DNA from: Candidatus Omnitrophota bacterium
GTDB lineage: Bacteria; Omnitrophota; Gorgyraeia; Gygaellales; JAMWDD01
Assembly: GCA_028717645.1 (NCBI GenBank)
Contig: JAQUNK010000014.1
Location: 1-35,865, forward strand
Direction: 5' to 3'
Length of the DNA: 35,865 nt
Below the pieces are notes generated by a model. It worked only from the letters and a program-made list of their open reading frames with translations, made no database searches and was not told where the DNA came from. Shown piece by piece: positions 25,973-35,865 of this stretch (positions are counted from its first letter, which is position 1; the number at the start of each line of letters is the position of its first letter). The translations under genes were made by a program, and so were the position numbers.

Positions 25973-27130
25973 ATGAGTTCCAAGCGCGACTATTACGATA
26001 TATTGGGTGTGCAGAAGAGCGCTTCTCTTGAGGAAATAAAAAAGGCCTACCGCGAGATGGCGCTGCGTTATCATCCTGATCGCGTGCCTGCGGAGCAGAA
26101 AAAAGAGGCGGAAGAGAAATTTAAAGAGATCTCTGAGGCCTATGCCGTATTGTCGGATTCGCAGAAGCGCGCCTTATATGATCAGTATGGGCATTCCGGT
26201 ATCGACCAGAAGTACGCCTACGAAGATATTTTTAAGGGCGCAGACTTCAGTTCTATTTTTCAGGATATGGGCGAATATGGAATGGGCAGTGGGCTCTTTG
26301 ATGAAATATTCAGCGATTTAGGCTTTGATATTTTTGGCGCAAGAGGAAGGTCGCGTTCCAGCCGGGGCCGCCGCGGCCGGGACCTGCAGATCACCATAGA
26401 TATAACTTTGGAGGAGGCATTTACCGGCACGGAAAAAACAATTACCGTGCCGCGCTACGAAGCCTGCTCGACCTGCTCTGGTACAGGTGCCAAACCGGGT
26501 ACAAAAAAAGCTACTTGTCCGCAGTGCCGGGGTGCGGGCCGCACAGTCGTCTCGAACGGTTTTTTTCAGATCGCCCAAACCTGTCAGCGTTGCCACGGCG
26601 AAGGTTCGGTAATACAATCGCCTTGCCCTGAATGCCGCGGCGAAGGAAGGGTAAAGGTAACACGTAAAATCAAAGTGAAGATCCCTGCTGGCGTGGATAC
26701 AGATTCGCATTTGAGGATCAGGGGCGAAGGAGAACACGGCCCCAGCGGAAGTGGCGACCTGTACGTGATCATCAACGTAGTGGAACACAGGATATTCAGC
26801 CGTCAAGGAAATGATATCTTGATCGAAGAAACCATTGGTCTTGCCAAGGCGGTATTGGGCGGAGAACTGGAAGTCCCGACCTTGGAAGGTAAAGTAGAAA
26901 TGAAGATCCCTGCCGGGACACAGAGCCATCGTGTTTTCCGGCTAAAAGGCAGGGGTATGCCGGACGTGCATGGACGTGAGCCCGGAGATGAGCTGGTGAG
27001 AATAATCGTTGAGATACCGGCCAAGCTTACTTCAGAGCAGCGTAGACTCATGGAAGAATTCGCCAAGACCACGGGCGAGGATGCCGGGCGAGAGAGCTTT
27101 ACCGATAAAATAAAGCGGTCGTTTCGCTAA
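25973..27130 (+). CDS. dnaJ: Chaperone DnaJ
   Basis: J domain with 'HPD'; four CxxCxGxG zinc repeats. Confidence 0.97.
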   Translation: MSSKRDYYDILGVQKSASLEEIKKAYREMALRYHPDRVPAEQKKEAEEKFKEISEAYAVLSDSQKRALYDQYGHSGIDQKYAYEDIFKGADFSSIFQDMGEYGMGSGLFDEIFSDLGFDIFGARGRSRSSRGRRGRDLQITIDITLEEAFTGTEKTITVPRYEACSTCSGTGAKPGTKKATCPQCRGAGRTVVSNGFFQIAQTCQRCHGEGSVIQSPCPECRGEGRVKVTRKIKVKIPAGVDTDSHLRIRGEGEHGPSGSGDLYVIINVVEHRIFSRQGNDILIEETIGLAKAVLGGELEVPTLEGKVEMKIPAGTQSHRVFRLKGRGMPDVHGREPGDELVRIIVEIPAKLTSEQRRLMEEFAKTTGEDAGRESFTDKIKRSFR

Positions 27131-27215
27131 GATAAAATTGTATCTTGCGTAAATATAATATGGAATTTCTTGATATTTACTATATAATAATAAGTCTTAA
27201 ACCGAGGTAAATGAA

Positions 27216-27467
27216 ATGCCTACTTATGAATATGAATGTTTAAAATGCGGCCATCATTTCGATCTCTTGCAAAGCATGGCCGCTAAACCGATAGACAAAT
27301 GCCCTAAGTGCACTGGAAAGGTCAAGCGGTTGATCGGTTCGGGTTCCGGCCTGATCTTTAAGGGTACGGGATTTTATGCCACTGATTATAAAAAGAATAA
27401 GGGCGGCCATAGCCACGGCAGCGGCAGTTCGGGCTGTGCAGGTTGTCCGCATACAAAGAAAGACTAA
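27216..27467 (+). CDS. FmdB-family zinc ribbon protein
   Basis: 'MPTYEYECLKCGHHFDLLQSM...CPKC...GSGSGLIFKGTGFYATDY'. Confidence 0.9.
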   Translation: MPTYEYECLKCGHHFDLLQSMAAKPIDKCPKCTGKVKRLIGSGSGLIFKGTGFYATDYKKNKGGHSHGSGSSGCAGCPHTKKD

Positions 27468-27473
27468 AAAATA

Positions 27474-28754
27474 ATGGCAAAGATAAAGCCCTTTTCCGCG
27501 GTAACTTTCAACCTTGAGAATACCCCGGATATTTCCACGCTAGTTTGCCCCCCTTACGATATTATCTCGCCTGATGCACAGGAAATGTATTATAAACTGA
27601 ATCACCACAATTTTATTCGCCTGATCCTTAGCAAGGATACTCCTGAAGAAGATAGGTATAAGTCCGCCGCCAGGGTCTTTAAAGAGTGGCTGGATAAAGG
27701 CGTCTTGGTCCAGGAGAAAGAACCGGCAATATATTTTTATAACCAGACCTACAGTATTAAGGGCGAGAAAAAGAGCCGGCTGGGTTTTATCGCCCTGCTC
27801 AGGCTGGAGAACGAAAAGAGCACCATTTTTCCCCATGAAAATACGCGCACAGAGCCCAAGGAAGACAGGCTCAGGTTGCTAAAAGCGGTAAAGGCCAACC
27901 TCAGCCCCATCTTTGTCTTGTTTTCGGATATAGCCAGGATAATCCAGAGGACCGCAGAGAAATTTCTTAATGATTCATCGGCTTTTATCGATATCGTAGA
28001 TAAAGAAGGAGTGAGGCATCAGCTCTGGAGAGTTACCGATAAGGATATCCTGGATAAAATAGTTTCGCAGATGCAGGATAGGCAGATATTTATTGCCGAC
28101 GGCCACCATCGTTATGAAGTGGCCATGAATTTCCGCGACAAGATGGTTAAAATGGGCCATCTTGACCCGGAGGCCGATTTTAATTACGTCATGGCTTATT
28201 TTACCAATACGGAAACAAAGGGCCTGAGCATCCTGCCCATACACCGCCTGGTCCGTTGCCCACGCGGGTTTAACCTGGAAAATTTCGTTGTGGAACTTGA
28301 GAAATATTTTGATATCGAAGAAATACAAGATAAGAATAGATTCCTTTTCCTGATGCAGAAGGCCGGCGAGAGGCAGAATACGCTGGGGATGTATAAAGAA
28401 GGGAAGTTCTACCTTTTACGCATTAAAAGTATCAAGTTATTGGAAAAGGTCGCCGATCCGGATAAACCAAAAGAATACCGGTCGTTGGATATCTCCGTCC
28501 TGAATTCCCTGATCCTAAAGAAGATACTGGGAATGGATATAGAAGATAAGGAAAGGATACGCTTTTCGCACGACGAGGAAGAGCTGATCGAGGAAGCAGA
28601 TGCCAATAAGAATGATATCGTATTTTTGCTTAATCCCATCAAGATAGAGCATCTGATCGCAATAGCCAAACTGAATGAGCGCATGCCTTCAAAATCCACT
28701 TTCTTTTATCCCAAGGTCATTTCCGGGCTAGTAATTAACAAATTAAACGTTTAG
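27474..28754 (+). CDS. DUF1015 family protein
   Basis: 'CPPYDIISPDAQEMYY', 'FIADGHHRYEVAMNFRDKM', 'RFSHDEEELI'. Confidence 0.85.
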   Translation: MAKIKPFSAVTFNLENTPDISTLVCPPYDIISPDAQEMYYKLNHHNFIRLILSKDTPEEDRYKSAARVFKEWLDKGVLVQEKEPAIYFYNQTYSIKGEKKSRLGFIALLRLENEKSTIFPHENTRTEPKEDRLRLLKAVKANLSPIFVLFSDIARIIQRTAEKFLNDSSAFIDIVDKEGVRHQLWRVTDKDILDKIVSQMQDRQIFIADGHHRYEVAMNFRDKMVKMGHLDPEADFNYVMAYFTNTETKGLSILPIHRLVRCPRGFNLENFVVELEKYFDIEEIQDKNRFLFLMQKAGERQNTLGMYKEGKFYLLRIKSIKLLEKVADPDKPKEYRSLDISVLNSLILKKILGMDIEDKERIRFSHDEEELIEEADANKNDIVFLLNPIKIEHLIAIAKLNERMPSKSTFFYPKVISGLVINKLNV

Positions 28755-29594
28755 ATGGCACTATTTGGTAAACCAAAATACACGATTGTCAGGTTAAAAA
28801 GGAAAGAGATCCCCGACGGCCTGTGGACCAAATGCGAAGATTGCGGTACGCCCATCTACAACAAAACCTTGGAAGAAAATTTTAAAGTCTGCCCCAAGTG
28901 TAATTACCATTTTGTCCTGGAGGCCGCGGAGCGGATAAAATTACTCATCGATGAAGGGACCTTCCAGGAATTCGATAAGGACCTTTTATCGCAGGACCCT
29001 TTGGAATTCAAAGGGCCGAAGACCTATGCAGAAAAAATAGTCCAGGACCAGAATATCACCGGTATGAAAGAAGCGGCGATAACCGGGGAGGGCTTGCTGG
29101 ATAGTAAAAGGACGGCCTTTACGGTTACGGATTCCCGTTTTATCATGGGTTCAATGGGTTCGGTAGTTGGTGAAAAGATCACCCGCTGTATCGAGCGGGC
29201 GACGGAAGAAAAATTGCCTTTGATCATTGTCTCTGGTTCCGGCGGAGGTGCCAGAATGTACGAAGGTATGTACAGCCTGATGCAGATGGCCAAAACATCC
29301 ATGGCTATTTCGCATTATTGCCAGAAGGCCGGGCCGTATATTTCAGTATTGACCAACCCTACGATGGCCGGGGTCATGGCCTCTTTTGCCGGGTTAGGCG
29401 ATGTCATCGTGGCCGAGCCTAATGCCCTGATCGGTTTTACCGGGCCCAGGGTAATCGAGCAGACCATCAAACAGAAATTACCCAAGGGTTTTCAGCGTTC
29501 GGAATTTTTGCTCGAACACGGACTGATCGATATGATCGTGCAGCGTAAGAGCTTGAAGCAGACCCTGTCTGAGTTGATTGAGTATCTTAGTTGA
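28755..29594 (+). CDS. accD: Acetyl-CoA carboxylase carboxyltransferase subunit beta
   Basis: Zn finger 'CEDCGTPIYNKTLEENFKVCPKCNYHF'; 'SGSGGGARMYEGMYSLMQMAKTS'; 'GFTGPRVIEQTI'. Confidence 0.95.
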   Translation: MALFGKPKYTIVRLKRKEIPDGLWTKCEDCGTPIYNKTLEENFKVCPKCNYHFVLEAAERIKLLIDEGTFQEFDKDLLSQDPLEFKGPKTYAEKIVQDQNITGMKEAAITGEGLLDSKRTAFTVTDSRFIMGSMGSVVGEKITRCIERATEEKLPLIIVSGSGGGARMYEGMYSLMQMAKTSMAISHYCQKAGPYISVLTNPTMAGVMASFAGLGDVIVAEPNALIGFTGPRVIEQTIKQKLPKGFQRSEFLLEHGLIDMIVQRKSLKQTLSELIEYLS

Positions 29595-29629
29595 CAGAAT
29601 ACGGTTTTTGAACAGGAAATGAGTAGAGC

Positions 29630-30736
29630 ATGGCGCAGGTAAGTCTAAAAAATGTATCCAAGGCCTATAAGGGCGGGGTAAAGGTAGTAAACTCCGTTAA
29701 CTTGGGTATTGAGAACAAAGAATTTTTGGTGTTAGTCGGTCCGTCGGGGTGCGGTAAGTCTACTACCTTAAGGATCATTGCTGGCCTTGAAGAGGCTTCC
29801 GAGGGCGATGTTTATATCGCTGACAAAAAAGTAAATGACGTTCCGGCAAAGGACCGCGATGTGGCTATGGTCTTTCAGACCTATGCACTTTATCCGCATA
29901 TGTCCGCTTTTGAGAACATGTCCTTCGGATTAAGGCTGAGAAAATATCCCAAATCGGAAATTACCCGCCGTGTCAACGAAGCGGCAGACGTCTTAGGGAT
30001 AAGGCATTTATTGGGCCGGCGTCCGGCAGAACTATCGGGCGGTGAACGGCAGAGGGTGGCGGTAGGAAGGGCTATAGTGCGCAAGCCCCTGGTTTTTCTT
30101 TTCGATGAACCTTTAAGCAACCTGGATGCTAAACTGCGCGTACAGATGCGCACGGAAATACATAAACTGCATATTCGCCTGCAGACAACGATGATCTACG
30201 TTACCCACGACCAGGTGGAAGCTATGACCATGGGCGATAGGATCGCCGTAATGAAAGACGGGCTGATCCATCAGATAGATACGCCGATGAACATTTATGA
30301 CCACCCGAAAAATAAATTCGTGGCCAGTTTTATCGGTTCTCCGCCTATGAACTTTATGGATGGCCGTATTATTAAAAAAGATTCTAAACTTTATTTCGAC
30401 GATGGTTCACGGATAAAGGTAAAGATCGTCGAAGAGATGTTCCCTAAGCTGATGCCTTATCTGGATGGGGAGATTACTTTTGGTATCCGCGCGGAAGATA
30501 TTTACGATAAGCTTTTTGTTTCTGTAGCACCTCCGGAAAATGTTGTCAGGGTGCATTGTGAGGTATTTGAGCCGATGGGCTCAGAGGTTTACCTATATTT
30601 GAATTCAGGAAAGCACACGTTTATTGCTCGTGTAGGCGCTCACGACCGGCCGCAGATAAATCAGGATATCGATTTGGTTTTTGATATGAGCAAGGTGCAT
30701 TTCTTTGATAAAAACACTGAAGAAACTATTATTTAA
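29630..30736 (+). CDS. ABC transporter ATP-binding protein (MsmX/UgpC/MalK type)
   Basis: 'GPSGCGKSTTLRIIAGLEEASEGDV', 'LSGGERQRVAVGRAIVRKP', 'IYVTHDQVEAMTMGDR', TOBE-like C-terminus. Confidence 0.93.
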   Translation: MAQVSLKNVSKAYKGGVKVVNSVNLGIENKEFLVLVGPSGCGKSTTLRIIAGLEEASEGDVYIADKKVNDVPAKDRDVAMVFQTYALYPHMSAFENMSFGLRLRKYPKSEITRRVNEAADVLGIRHLLGRRPAELSGGERQRVAVGRAIVRKPLVFLFDEPLSNLDAKLRVQMRTEIHKLHIRLQTTMIYVTHDQVEAMTMGDRIAVMKDGLIHQIDTPMNIYDHPKNKFVASFIGSPPMNFMDGRIIKKDSKLYFDDGSRIKVKIVEEMFPKLMPYLDGEITFGIRAEDIYDKLFVSVAPPENVVRVHCEVFEPMGSEVYLYLNSGKHTFIARVGAHDRPQINQDIDLVFDMSKVHFFDKNTEETII

Positions 30737-32048
30737 TAATCACAAGCCTCGCGACGTAGTACCTGCGTTGTCCCCGCTTAATATCGTCGTATCCGTCGTT
30801 GTCTTCCTTTCTTTTTACGTAGTCATACCGGTATACCTTACCCGTAAAATAAACCCTGCCCACACAGCGCTGATCTTATTTCTTTTTTTCCTCATCTGCA
30901 TCATCGCTGCAGTATATCTGTTCAATATGCACCTCAGCCGCCTGCGCGCGCTGTCCCTGGAAGGCCAGGACCTGGAAGAAAAAATAAATAAGGCCTCTTA
31001 TGACGCGTTGCAATCGGAAAAACTGAAACCCCAGTTGATCAAGAAACTCGGACGCTACCGCGAACTGAAAAGCATGGTCGAGCTGATCAACAAAGAACTT
31101 TCCCTGGAATATGTGGTAAATACGCTGGTTTCCATTGCCTTTGATGTGGTGTCCGATAAAAAAGGCGTGGCCTGTATTTATCTGGTTGACCCGGCCGCAG
31201 CCAAGTTAAAATTATTCAGCGTCAGGAAAGAGCATGAGTCTACCGTGATCAAGGCCAAAGAAGGGGATATCTTCGACCATTGGGTATTAAAACACGTGCA
31301 GTCCCTTTTTATTGAAGACATAAACAAGGATTTCCGCTTTGACGTGGAAAAATTAAAAATCGCAGACGCGCGCCCTGTCGCTTCTTTAGTCGCCGCACCC
31401 TTTACCAGCGAAGAGCGTATTTTAGGCATCTTAAGGCTGGACAGCCCCCAGCCGAATTTCTTCACGCAGGAAGACCTTGCTTTCTTAAGCACGTTATGCG
31501 ACCTGGGCGCGGTGGCCCTGGAGAACGCCTCGCTTTATTTAAAGACCAAAGAATTGGCCATTCACGACAGCCTGACACTTCTTTACACAAAAGGGTATTT
31601 TATGGAACGTTTCAGGGAGGAATTCGAACGCGCAGCGAGGCAGGCGCTAAAACTTTCTTTATTGATAATGGATATCGATTATTTCAAGGAATATAACGAT
31701 AAATACGGCCATTTGGCCGGAGATATTATCCTGAAAAACATCGGCATATTGCTGGCTGAATATTTCGAAAATAAAAATGCCATGCTCTGCCGTTTTGGCG
31801 GAGAGGAATTCGTCATACTTCTGCCCGGTACAGACGCAAAACAGGCAAAGGCCTGGGCCGAAGAGCTGAGGCAAAAGATAGAGGCGAGGAAATTCATGAT
31901 CAGAAGGAAGGAAACGGCGATCACCGCATCCATCGGCGTAGCTTCTTTGTCTGGCCAAATACTCGATGAACAGGATCTCTTGAGGAAAGCGGACGCGGCG
32001 CTCTACACGGCCAAGCAAAAAGGAAGAAACAGGGTATGCTCTACTTGA
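30705..32048 (+). CDS. GAF-GGDEF diguanylate cyclase with N-terminal TM helices
   Basis: 'HDSLTLLYTKGYFMERF', 'RFGGEEFVILLPGTD', 'ITASIGVASL', 'KADAALYTAKQKGRNRV'. Confidence 0.88.
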   Translation: MIKTLKKLLFNNHKPRDVVPALSPLNIVVSVVVFLSFYVVIPVYLTRKINPAHTALILFLFFLICIIAAVYLFNMHLSRLRALSLEGQDLEEKINKASYDALQSEKLKPQLIKKLGRYRELKSMVELINKELSLEYVVNTLVSIAFDVVSDKKGVACIYLVDPAAAKLKLFSVRKEHESTVIKAKEGDIFDHWVLKHVQSLFIEDINKDFRFDVEKLKIADARPVASLVAAPFTSEERILGILRLDSPQPNFFTQEDLAFLSTLCDLGAVALENASLYLKTKELAIHDSLTLLYTKGYFMERFREEFERAARQALKLSLLIMDIDYFKEYNDKYGHLAGDIILKNIGILLAEYFENKNAMLCRFGGEEFVILLPGTDAKQAKAWAEELRQKIEARKFMIRRKETAITASIGVASLSGQILDEQDLLRKADAALYTAKQKGRNRVCST

Positions 32049-33040
32049 TCGGTTATTTCATTTTATTGTGCTTTGTGCTTTACCGCTACATCGAAAATAT
32101 TTTTTCCGAAAATATCAAACAGGCCACTTTGTCTTTGGACCTGACTAAAAAAGATTTCAGCCGGATCAATGCCAGGATACAACAGTTAAGCGAGGATAAT
32201 AAAGGGGTGAATAAAGAAGTGGAAGAGACCCAGACGCTTTATGAATTAACCAAGGATATGTGCAGGTTCTTCGACGAGGATAAGATCTTTAACGTTTTTA
32301 AAGATGCGACCGGAAAGTTCGTGAAACTTAAAGACAGCCAGTTCGTTAAGCAGGATAAGCTCGAGTCTCTCGGCCCTGAATACCGGCTCATTCCCCTGGA
32401 TATGGAGAATAAGAACCTGGGGTACCTGGCGGTTAACGGCTTATCTGAAGCCGATGAAGAAAAATTTTCTATTCTCACACAGCAGTATCTTTTGGCTGTG
32501 AGAAGAGCGGTATTGTATAAAGGAATCCAGGAATTAGCCATTACCGACAGCCTTACCGGTGCACTCAGCCGCAGGTACTCTGCGGAAAGGCTGATCGAGG
32601 AGGTCGACCGCTCCAACAGGTTTAAGCTGGAATTTTGCGTATTGATGGCGGATATCGACCATTTTAAAAAATATAACGACCAATACGGCCACTTAGTCGG
32701 CGATGCCGTATTAAAAGAGGTAGTCGGGATAATCAAGGAAAACCTGCGCCATATCGATCTTGTATCCAGGTATGGGGGAGAAGAATTCCTCATGCTTCTA
32801 CCGGAGACATCTAAAGAAAACGGCACCTTGGTCGCAGAACGTATCCGCGCTAAAATCGAAGCGCATAAGATCTATGCTTATGATGAGACCATCCAGGTGA
32901 CTATCAGCATAGGCGTGGCCAGCTTTCCTGAGGACTCGCGCGATGTCCAGGAATTGACCGATAAGGCAGACTGGGCGCTTTACCGCTGTAAAAATACCGG
33001 CCGCAACCGCGTCTGCGCCTATAAGGTCTACAAGGAATAG
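32036..33040 (+). CDS. GGDEF diguanylate cyclase
   Basis: 'TDSLTGALSRRYSAERL', 'RYGGEEFLMLLPETS', 'VTISIGVASFPED'. Confidence 0.88.
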   Translation: MLYLIGYFILLCFVLYRYIENIFSENIKQATLSLDLTKKDFSRINARIQQLSEDNKGVNKEVEETQTLYELTKDMCRFFDEDKIFNVFKDATGKFVKLKDSQFVKQDKLESLGPEYRLIPLDMENKNLGYLAVNGLSEADEEKFSILTQQYLLAVRRAVLYKGIQELAITDSLTGALSRRYSAERLIEEVDRSNRFKLEFCVLMADIDHFKKYNDQYGHLVGDAVLKEVVGIIKENLRHIDLVSRYGGEEFLMLLPETSKENGTLVAERIRAKIEAHKIYAYDETIQVTISIGVASFPEDSRDVQELTDKADWALYRCKNTGRNRVCAYKVYKE

Positions 33041-33086
33041 AATTCTGCTTGCAAACTTGCCGCTATTAATATAATATAGTAACAAT

Positions 33087-34013
33087 ATGTTAAAGAAATA
33101 TATTATCGCCATTGATCTGGGCGGGACAAACCTGAAAATAGCATTATTGGATTTAAATTTCAGGATAAAAGCCAGGCAATCTTTCCCCACCGGCCGCCTC
33201 AAAACCAAGTTTAAGCTTATCGCTAAGATCAAGAGTTCTGTTACGGAAATCCTTTCGGCTGAAAAAATAAGCAGATCGGAAGTTTTGGGTATTGGTATTG
33301 GCGTACCCGGACCGGTAGATTACGGCTCGGGAAAAGTACATTTTTTCCCGAACATACCGGGTTGGAAGGACGTAGCGTTAAAGTCGATCTTAGAAAGAAT
33401 GATCAGGTTGCCGGTCCTTATTGATAACGACGCCAATCTGATGTGCCTGGCTGAGGCGCGCCTGGGCGCAGCGAAAAAAAGCAAAAATGCCGTTTGCCTT
33501 ACCCTGGGTACGGGAGTGGGCGCAGGTTTGCTCATCAATGGCGATTTATATCGTGGCAGTGGTTTTGCTGCGGGAGAGATCGGGCATATGCCGCTTAATG
33601 AAGAGGGGCCGCGTTGCAATTGTGGAGGCAGGGCCTGCCTGGAAAGATATATCGGTAATAAGGAAATTTTAAAGAGCGCAAAAAAATATTTTAAGAGGAA
33701 CATAACCCTTGAAGAATTAAGCAGTTTGGCAAAAAAAGGTAATAAAAAAGCCAAAGAATTATGGTATAATGTCGGGATTAAGCTAGGCATTGTTTTGGCC
33801 GGCGTGGTCAATCTCATTAATCCTGATCGCATGGTCATTGGAGGTGGCGTAGCTGACGCAGGAAAGATTTTGTTCAGTGCTGTAATACAGACTATAAAAG
33901 AGCGTTCGATGCCTGTGCAGGCAAGATCGGTGAAGGTCCTAAAGGCAAGGCTGGGTAGTTCTGCAGGCCTGATCGGAGCGGCGATCCTTTTGAAGGAAGG
34001 TCTTAATAAATAA
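33087..34013 (+). CDS. ROK-family sugar kinase (glucokinase-like)
   Basis: '[16 protein letters not shown]', '[29 protein letters not shown]'. Confidence 0.92.
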   Translation: MLKKYIIAIDLGGTNLKIALLDLNFRIKARQSFPTGRLKTKFKLIAKIKSSVTEILSAEKISRSEVLGIGIGVPGPVDYGSGKVHFFPNIPGWKDVALKSILERMIRLPVLIDNDANLMCLAEARLGAAKKSKNAVCLTLGTGVGAGLLINGDLYRGSGFAAGEIGHMPLNEEGPRCNCGGRACLERYIGNKEILKSAKKYFKRNITLEELSSLAKKGNKKAKELWYNVGIKLGIVLAGVVNLINPDRMVIGGGVADAGKILFSAVIQTIKERSMPVQARSVKVLKARLGSSAGLIGAAILLKEGLNK

Positions 34014-34657
34014 TGCAAATATTCATTGATACGGCAAATGTTAACGAAATAAAACAGGCCAAATCCTGGGGCGTGATCGATGGCGTAACCACTAATCCTA
34101 CGCTTATCTCAAAAGAGAATAAACCGGCCAAACAACTCTTAAAGGAAATATCCGGGCTCTTGGACGGGCCAATAAGCGCTGAAGTGATCGCCCTGGAGAC
34201 AAAGGGTATGATCGATGAGGCAGTTGAGCTTTCCAAGATCGCTTCGAACATCGTGATAAAAATACCTCTGACCAAAGACGGGCTGGCTGCAGTAAGAGTT
34301 CTTGCGCAAAAAGGTATCAGGACCAATGTTACGCTTTGCTTTTCACCGGTACAGGCATTACTGGTGGCCAAGGCAGGCGCCGATTACATCAGCCCATTTA
34401 TCGGCCGGCTCGATGATATCAGCACAAGGGGCATGGACCTGATCGAGCAAATAAAAAAAATTTACCAAAATTATAATTTTAAGACAAAGATCATCGTGGC
34501 CAGTATCCGTAATCCCGTACATGTCCTGGACGCAGCACTCGCCGCCGCCGACATCGCTACCGTGCCTTTTGCGGTAATCGAACAGTTGATCAGGCATCCT
34601 CTTACGGATATCGGCATCCAGAGGTTCCTGGAAGATTATAAAAAAATACCGAAATAA
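34013..34657 (+). CDS. Transaldolase-like fructose-6-phosphate aldolase
   Basis: '[35 protein letters not shown]', '[32 protein letters not shown]'. Confidence 0.93.
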   Translation: MQIFIDTANVNEIKQAKSWGVIDGVTTNPTLISKENKPAKQLLKEISGLLDGPISAEVIALETKGMIDEAVELSKIASNIVIKIPLTKDGLAAVRVLAQKGIRTNVTLCFSPVQALLVAKAGADYISPFIGRLDDISTRGMDLIEQIKKIYQNYNFKTKIIVASIRNPVHVLDAALAAADIATVPFAVIEQLIRHPLTDIGIQRFLEDYKKIPK

Positions 34658-34660
34658 AAT

Positions 34661-35865
34661 ATGAAACGTTTACCACTCATTCCTTATTCCTTGTTATTCC
34701 TACTTTTGTTTGTTCTCCTGCCGGTTTTTTCTTTTGCCCAAGATAAGAAAGAGAAAGAGCCGATCGTAGTTAACGGCGACCAGCTGGAATATTCCCAAAT
34801 AAAAAGCGAAGTGACCGCTATCGGGCACGTGGTGGTGACCTATAAAGATTCGAAATTGATCTGTGATAAGGCCACGGTAAATATTCTTACCAAGGATTGC
34901 ATGGCTGAGGGCAGGGTCAAGCTCGTGGATAAAAAAGGTGAAGTGGAAGCAGAGTCCATGATGTATAACTTTAATACGCATAGCGGAGAGTTGATCCAGG
35001 CGCGGCTGATATCCGACCCGATCTTTGGGAAAGGCTCAAGTATCAAGCGCATCGGAGATAACGAGTATAAGGTCGAAGACGGCTATGCGACTACCTGTAG
35101 TTTCGATAAGCCGCATTTTAGGATAGGCGCCAAAGAACTGGAATTTTATCCCAAAGATAAAGTTACGGCAAAGGGCATCACACTTTACGTGGCCGATATG
35201 CCCATATTCTACATACCGACCTTTTCGCATAGCCTGAAAGATGCATATACACCGGTGCAGATACAGCCCGGGAAGAACAAAGATTGGGGATATTACGTCC
35301 TCACTTCTACCAGGCTCAATATCTCCGATAATGTCAAGGCCAGGATCCTGCTTGATGGCCGTTCGAAATTGGGCGTTTCAGAAGGTTTCCAGGTCAATTA
35401 TGAGAATACGCCCGTCGGTAAAGGCGATGTAAAATTCTATTATACCAACGAACGGCTGAGCAAGCCTTTGCCGGACGGCTCGGATAGTTACGACCGCTTC
35501 CTGGCGCGTTGGCGCCATATCTGGCAGATCACCGATAATGATCGCCTCACTGCGGAGTTTTATAAGATCAAAGATTCTAAAGTAAGGCATGATTCAAGCG
35601 CCAATTTCCTGAAGGATTATTTTTACCGCGAGTTTGAAAAAGACGAACAGCCGAAGACCTATCTTTTATACAACCATATTTTCCCCAATGCCAGTTTCAA
35701 TTTCTTCGTGCGTAAGCGCACTACAACATTCTTCGAGCAGGTAGAAGAACTTCCGGAAATGTCTTTGAACCTGCCGGCTTACCAGATCGGGGCATCGCCT
35801 TTTTATTTTAGGACCGATACTTCATTTGCCAATATGCGTAACCAGGGTATTGATGCGATACCTAC
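34661..35865 (+). CDS. lptD: LPS-assembly protein LptD/OstA-like, N-terminal part (runs off the window)
   Basis: Read from sequence, absent from the ORF track because no stop is reached: 'MKRLPLIPYSLLFLLLFVLLPVFSFAQDKKEKEPIVVNGDQLEYSQIKSEVTAIGHVVVTYKDSKLICDKA...', then an LptD-like 'KGITLYVADMPIFYIPTFSH'. Confidence 0.8.
   Translation, partial: MKRLPLIPYSLLFLLLFVLLPVFSFAQDKKEKEPIVVNGDQLEYSQIKSEVTAIGHVVVTYKDSKLICDKATVNILTKDCMAEGRVKLVDKKGEVEAESMMYNFNTHSGELIQARLISDPIFGKGSSIKRIGDNEYKVEDGYATTCSFDKPHFRIGAKELEFYPKDKVTAKGITLYVADMPIFYIPTFSHSLKDAYTPVQIQPGKNKDWGYYVLTSTRLNISDNVKARILLDGRSKLGVSEGFQVNYENTPVGKGDVKFYYTNERLSKPLPDGSDSYDRFLARWRHIWQITDNDRLTAEFYKIKDSKVRHDSSANFLKDYFYREFEKDEQPKTYLLYNHIFPNASFNFFVRKRTTTFFEQVEELPEMSLNLPAYQIGASPFYFRTDTSFANMRNQGIDAIP

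Noticed and set aside
1-35865. CRISPR arrays, tRNA or rRNA genes, retron reverse transcriptase
   Set aside because: No regularly spaced repeats, no recognisable tRNA/rRNA sequence and no RT motif were seen; the island uses miaB, not a tRNA gene, as its site.

Overview
The window is a bacterial chromosome segment interrupted by an AT-rich, defence-gene island of about 15.3 kb inserted in the 5' end of miaB. Left flank: end of an ACR3-type arsenite transporter, a GPH/MFS sugar transporter, an exported-looking deaminase, and a chimeric gene remnant. Right flank: miaB - SPOR/TPR protein - miaA - hflX - CIRCE - hrcA - grpE - dnaK - dnaJ - fmdB - DUF1015 - accD - ABC ATPase - two GGDEF proteins - ROK kinase - transaldolase - lptD (runs off the end). 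By my reading the island is a tandem of two units sharing the same left arm. Unit A (about 3298-8636) carries a DUF4917/SIR2-like gene, a PD-(D/E)XK HamA-like nuclease and a HamB-like SF2 helicase, with no integrase. Unit B (about 8637-18617) carries a short type II CBASS-like operon (patatin, CD-NTase, E2 with SEC-C) plus an alpha/beta hydrolase, two paralogous small RHH-like proteins, a DNA methyltransferase-Mrr-like fusion, an HTH protein and a large serine recombinase (LSR). The most unusual signals are: (1) the LSR 3' end overlaps the miaB 5' end, so recombination rewrites the LSR C-terminus (...SDAK* when integrated, ...SDERWRKYREMILGILKRLSDCK* predicted for the circle) and supplies a new start to miaB; (2) a different miaB N-terminus (MINKEITKKKVFLRTFG*) lies at the internal A/B junction, like a fossil of a previous host; (3) the left junction is a methyltransferase/LSR chimera that looks like a scar of an earlier related element; (4) the CBASS operon has a structured leader with a consensus promoter and an intrinsic terminator before the first gene. 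All calls come from reading the sequence; no searches were run.
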